NCBI GenBank assembly: GCA_009602725.1
Contig: WELB01000029.1
Span: 220,326-268,112, forward strand
Direction: 5' to 3'
Source of the DNA: Spirogloea muscicola
Taxonomy: Eukaryota > Streptophyta > Zygnematophyceae > Spirogloeales > Spirogloeaceae
Length of the DNA: 47,787 bases
Positions 45,653-47,787 of this stretch are shown piece by piece. A model generated the notes under the pieces. That model worked only from the letters and a program-made list of their open reading frames with translations. It ran no database searches and was not told the DNA's origin. A program made the position numbers and the translations under genes. Each line of letters begins with the position of its first letter. The first letter of the stretch is position 1.

Positions 45653-47726
45653 TCAGATGTCAATGACACGCGAAAGCTTCTGTATCCTGTTGAGTAGCAG
45701 ATCGCCCTGCTTGATGGTGGCCTGATACAGCGCGTTCTTGGCATCCGGGCGATTCGTCTCCAACACGCCCGCCACCTTGTCAATGCGGCAATTGAGCCGC
45801 CCAGCCGCGATGAGCGATGACAGCTCCCTGCAATGCACCAAGCCGGGGAAATGTAAGCTGTGCACATTTTGGGGTTCAACTAGTAATGCCAATCCCAAAA
45901 TCCAAAACCTGGCATAGAAGTTCATCTTCCTGCACAGCTGGCTCGCTGCCTCAGACTGCTGCTCGTGCTCTCGCCAACCAGTCGAACCGCTGGGCTGCAA
46001 AGGTGCGCACCTGTCGAGGAAATCTGTGGAGACGCCGAAGGAGCGAGCCATGGCGTCGAGCGTGACGCTCTTGTACGACTCGAGGAACTGGGAGTAGGCG
46101 AGCACGCGCACCTCGCGCATGTAGTACCGGAAGTGCGGCGCAAGGTACCGGTCTCGTCGCACCGCGTCCGTCAGGCCCGCTGAAACAGAGCAGAAGGAGA
46201 CCGCCATAAGGTGGTCAGCCCCGAGCAGCTCATTCAGATGTATAAATTTAGTAGGGGTTCAGAAAGGGATCTAAACTTCATGGAGCAGGACTGGCGTGGC
46301 TAGAAAGGCTGGGGCTTGCAGCAGGGCTGCCAAGACACAGAAACTAGTGGCAAAAGATCCGATGCCCACCGAACGCTGCGAAAAAAGTCTTGTAGCGGCA
46401 GCCATAGAGGGCGTTGACGAAGTCGGCAAGGTGCGGGATGCGGTTGATGACCGCCAGGATCTCGGGCGCATCCACGACCTTGGCCTTGAGCGAGACGCGG
46501 TCAAGCGAGATGACGGCGGTGACGACGGTGTAGAACACAAAGTCCTCGTAGGCGAAGAGCTCGTACGTGGTGAAGGTGGAGATGGAGTCGAGGAAGAGGA
46601 TGGCGGCGGCGCCGAAGTTGCGCGTGGCCATGTGGAAGACGCCCTCGTACACCTTGAGCCGGTTGCGCCGCTCCCACTCCCCGCCCTCCTCGAACAGCCT
46701 GCGCGCGGCGGCGGGCGGCCGGAGGCGGCTCAGCTGACCGACGGTCGCCAAGGTGAGCCAATGACAAACAGTAAGCTACTTTTGTGGGTCAGCTCAAAGC
46801 CAGACGGTGGTCAGACAGGGCCGCCGGAGCCGGCTCCTGGAGGCTGCGGCGGTGGATTGACAACATGGGTAATACAGTTGACCGCTCCTAGAAGCGAAAG
46901 ACTCCTGATAATTGTGAACTAATCTAAGCTAGACATAAGCTAGACATAAGCTAGACATCTGGCGGCGGTGGGCCCCACCCGCGGGCCTTCTCGAGGCTGG
47001 CGGCGACGAGGTCGAAGTCGAGGTGGAAGAGGGCGACGCGGAGGACATGGAACATGAGGTCCATGCGCAGGCCGACGGCCACCGTCTTGGCCTCCGCCGC
47101 CGTCAGCGCCGCCAGCGCCGCGGCCTTGTCGCCCGTGCGCACAAAGTGCAGCGCCCTGGCCAGCAGCGCCTCCCGCACCTCGCTCTCCCCCAGGCTCTCC
47201 TCCGCGTCCACGATCCTGGGCACCCCGGGCGTCAGCGCCAGCGTCAGCGCCAGCGTCAGTGGAAGCAAAGCAGGGAGATCCCTTGTCAGCGTCAGCGTCG
47301 GTGCCAGCGTCAGCTCCAGCGAGTGGTCATGGGTTCAAGTCCGATGGTGAGCGACTCGCTTCGTTGATTTGGGCAAACACGGCAGACTCAGTTTCTGCTC
47401 CTTCCCGTTGGCGTCGGCGTCAGCGTCAGCGTCATCTCGAGCGCCAGCGCCAGCGCCATCAGCGTCAGTGTCACCGCGCCCGGCCGCGGGGCTTTCTCCA
47501 AGGCCGTCGACGCGGCCAGGGGATCGCTGCGGAGGCGGCCCGGCCCGGGCGGGCCGGCGAGGGCGTCGACGGCGGGAGAGGAGGGCGGGGAGGAGCGAGG
47601 GAGGGCCGCACTTGGCGTCCAGGCGCGCGAGCTCCTCGGCGTTGGCGGCCTCCATGGCCGCCAGCTTCGGCGCGTCCAGCGGCCACCCAAACTCGGCGCA
47701 GCAGGCCGCGTACAGGCCCGCCATGC
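45653..47726 (-). CDS. RPN7: 26S proteasome regulatory subunit RPN7 (PSMD6), 5' partial at window edge
   Basis: PCI-domain subunit of the 19S regulatory particle lid, which helps hold the deubiquitinating RPN11 module. The first visible exon (47726-47612) reads [20 protein letters not shown] and ends LDA. It joins the next (from 47215) across codon AA|G to give [20 protein letters not shown], matching the family. The exon ending near 46970 gives [20 protein letters not shown]. The next (46736-46370) has [40 protein letters not shown] and [19 protein letters not shown]. Then come [20 protein letters not shown] (46180-46009) and, in the last exon (about 45832-45653), [18 protein letters not shown] and [12 protein letters not shown]. 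The first roughly 50 family residues are absent, and an acceptor-like gcag precedes the Met at 47724, so at least one exon lies beyond the window. The junction near 46958 is ambiguous. Confidence 0.95.
46926..46958. repeat. Three perfect tandem copies of an 11-bp unit in an RPN7 intron
   Basis: AAGCTAGACAT occurs three times without mismatch, right beside the end of an RPN7 exon. On the gene strand each unit offers the same potential donor GTCTAG. Confidence 0.9.
47231..47474. repeat. GTCAGC/GCCAGC hexamer microsatellite in RPN7 intron
   Basis: Three blocks (47231-47259, 47285-47320, 47411-47474) of GTCAGC and GCCAGC hexamers fill much of the intron between the exons ending at 47612 and starting at 47215. 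The blocks are separated by unique sequence and are open in several frames, so gene finders may wrongly call them coding. Confidence 0.8.
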
Positions 47727-47787
47727 CTGCGCCGCGCCCGGCAGCGGCGCTGCCGTCAGGACGGCGCCCGCCAGCGGTGGCGACGGC

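Noticed and set aside
46296-46922. A 208-codon forward open frame opposite RPN7
   Set aside because: It is the antisense shadow of the conserved RPN7 exon at 46736-46370.
47023-47367. Forward frames with Gln/Arg or Ser/Ala/Val repeats
   Set aside because: They translate the GTCAGC microsatellite and the antisense of an RPN7 exon.

Overview
The window looks like nuclear DNA of a green organism, most likely a unicellular green alga. It encodes a plant-type DNA topoisomerase VI B subunit, a REVEILLE-type SHAQKYF MYB factor, a plastid KEA K+/H+ antiporter with an N-terminal coiled coil, a plant-type N-acetylglutamate synthase and a single-chain plastid NADH-dependent glutamate synthase. Genes are dense but cut into many short exons, often spliced at 'gcag' acceptors, and introns are mostly 100-500 bases. 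A trebouxiophyte-like alga would fit, but the sequence alone does not fix the lineage.

Layout. 1-1372: no recognised gene. 1373-7656 (-): TOP6B. 7657-10560: about 3 kb without a recognisable gene, holding copies of a short dispersed repeat. About 10570-13410 (+): a MYB-related REVEILLE8/LCL-like factor whose first exon is cut by a 31-base gap. 13411-15250: intergenic DNA with three more copies of the repeat, two of them inverted around about 690 bases. 15251/15917-24712 (+): KEA1/2-type antiporter. 24713-25735: spacer between convergent genes. 25736-30195 or beyond (-): N-acetylglutamate synthase, cut at its 5' end by a 541-base gap (30196-30736). 31527-44657 (+): NADH-GOGAT. 44658-45652: spacer between convergent genes. 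45653-47726 or beyond (-): 26S proteasome subunit RPN7, continuing past the window edge.

How the genes relate. Most are unrelated core genes. The one functional pairing is head-to-head: NADH-GOGAT makes glutamate, and N-acetylglutamate synthase uses glutamate for the first step of arginine and ornithine synthesis. Their 5' ends face each other across a short GC-rich region that includes the larger gap, so they may share a regulatory region.

I found no CRISPR array, prokaryotic operon, intact autonomous transposon or clearly new multi-gene system. The least explained material is the dispersed repeat family of about 36 bp, a tRNA-like segment beside the MYB gene, and several perfect palindromes in spacers. 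Exon limits quoted to the base were read from splice sites and reading frame; limits marked 'about' are approximate.
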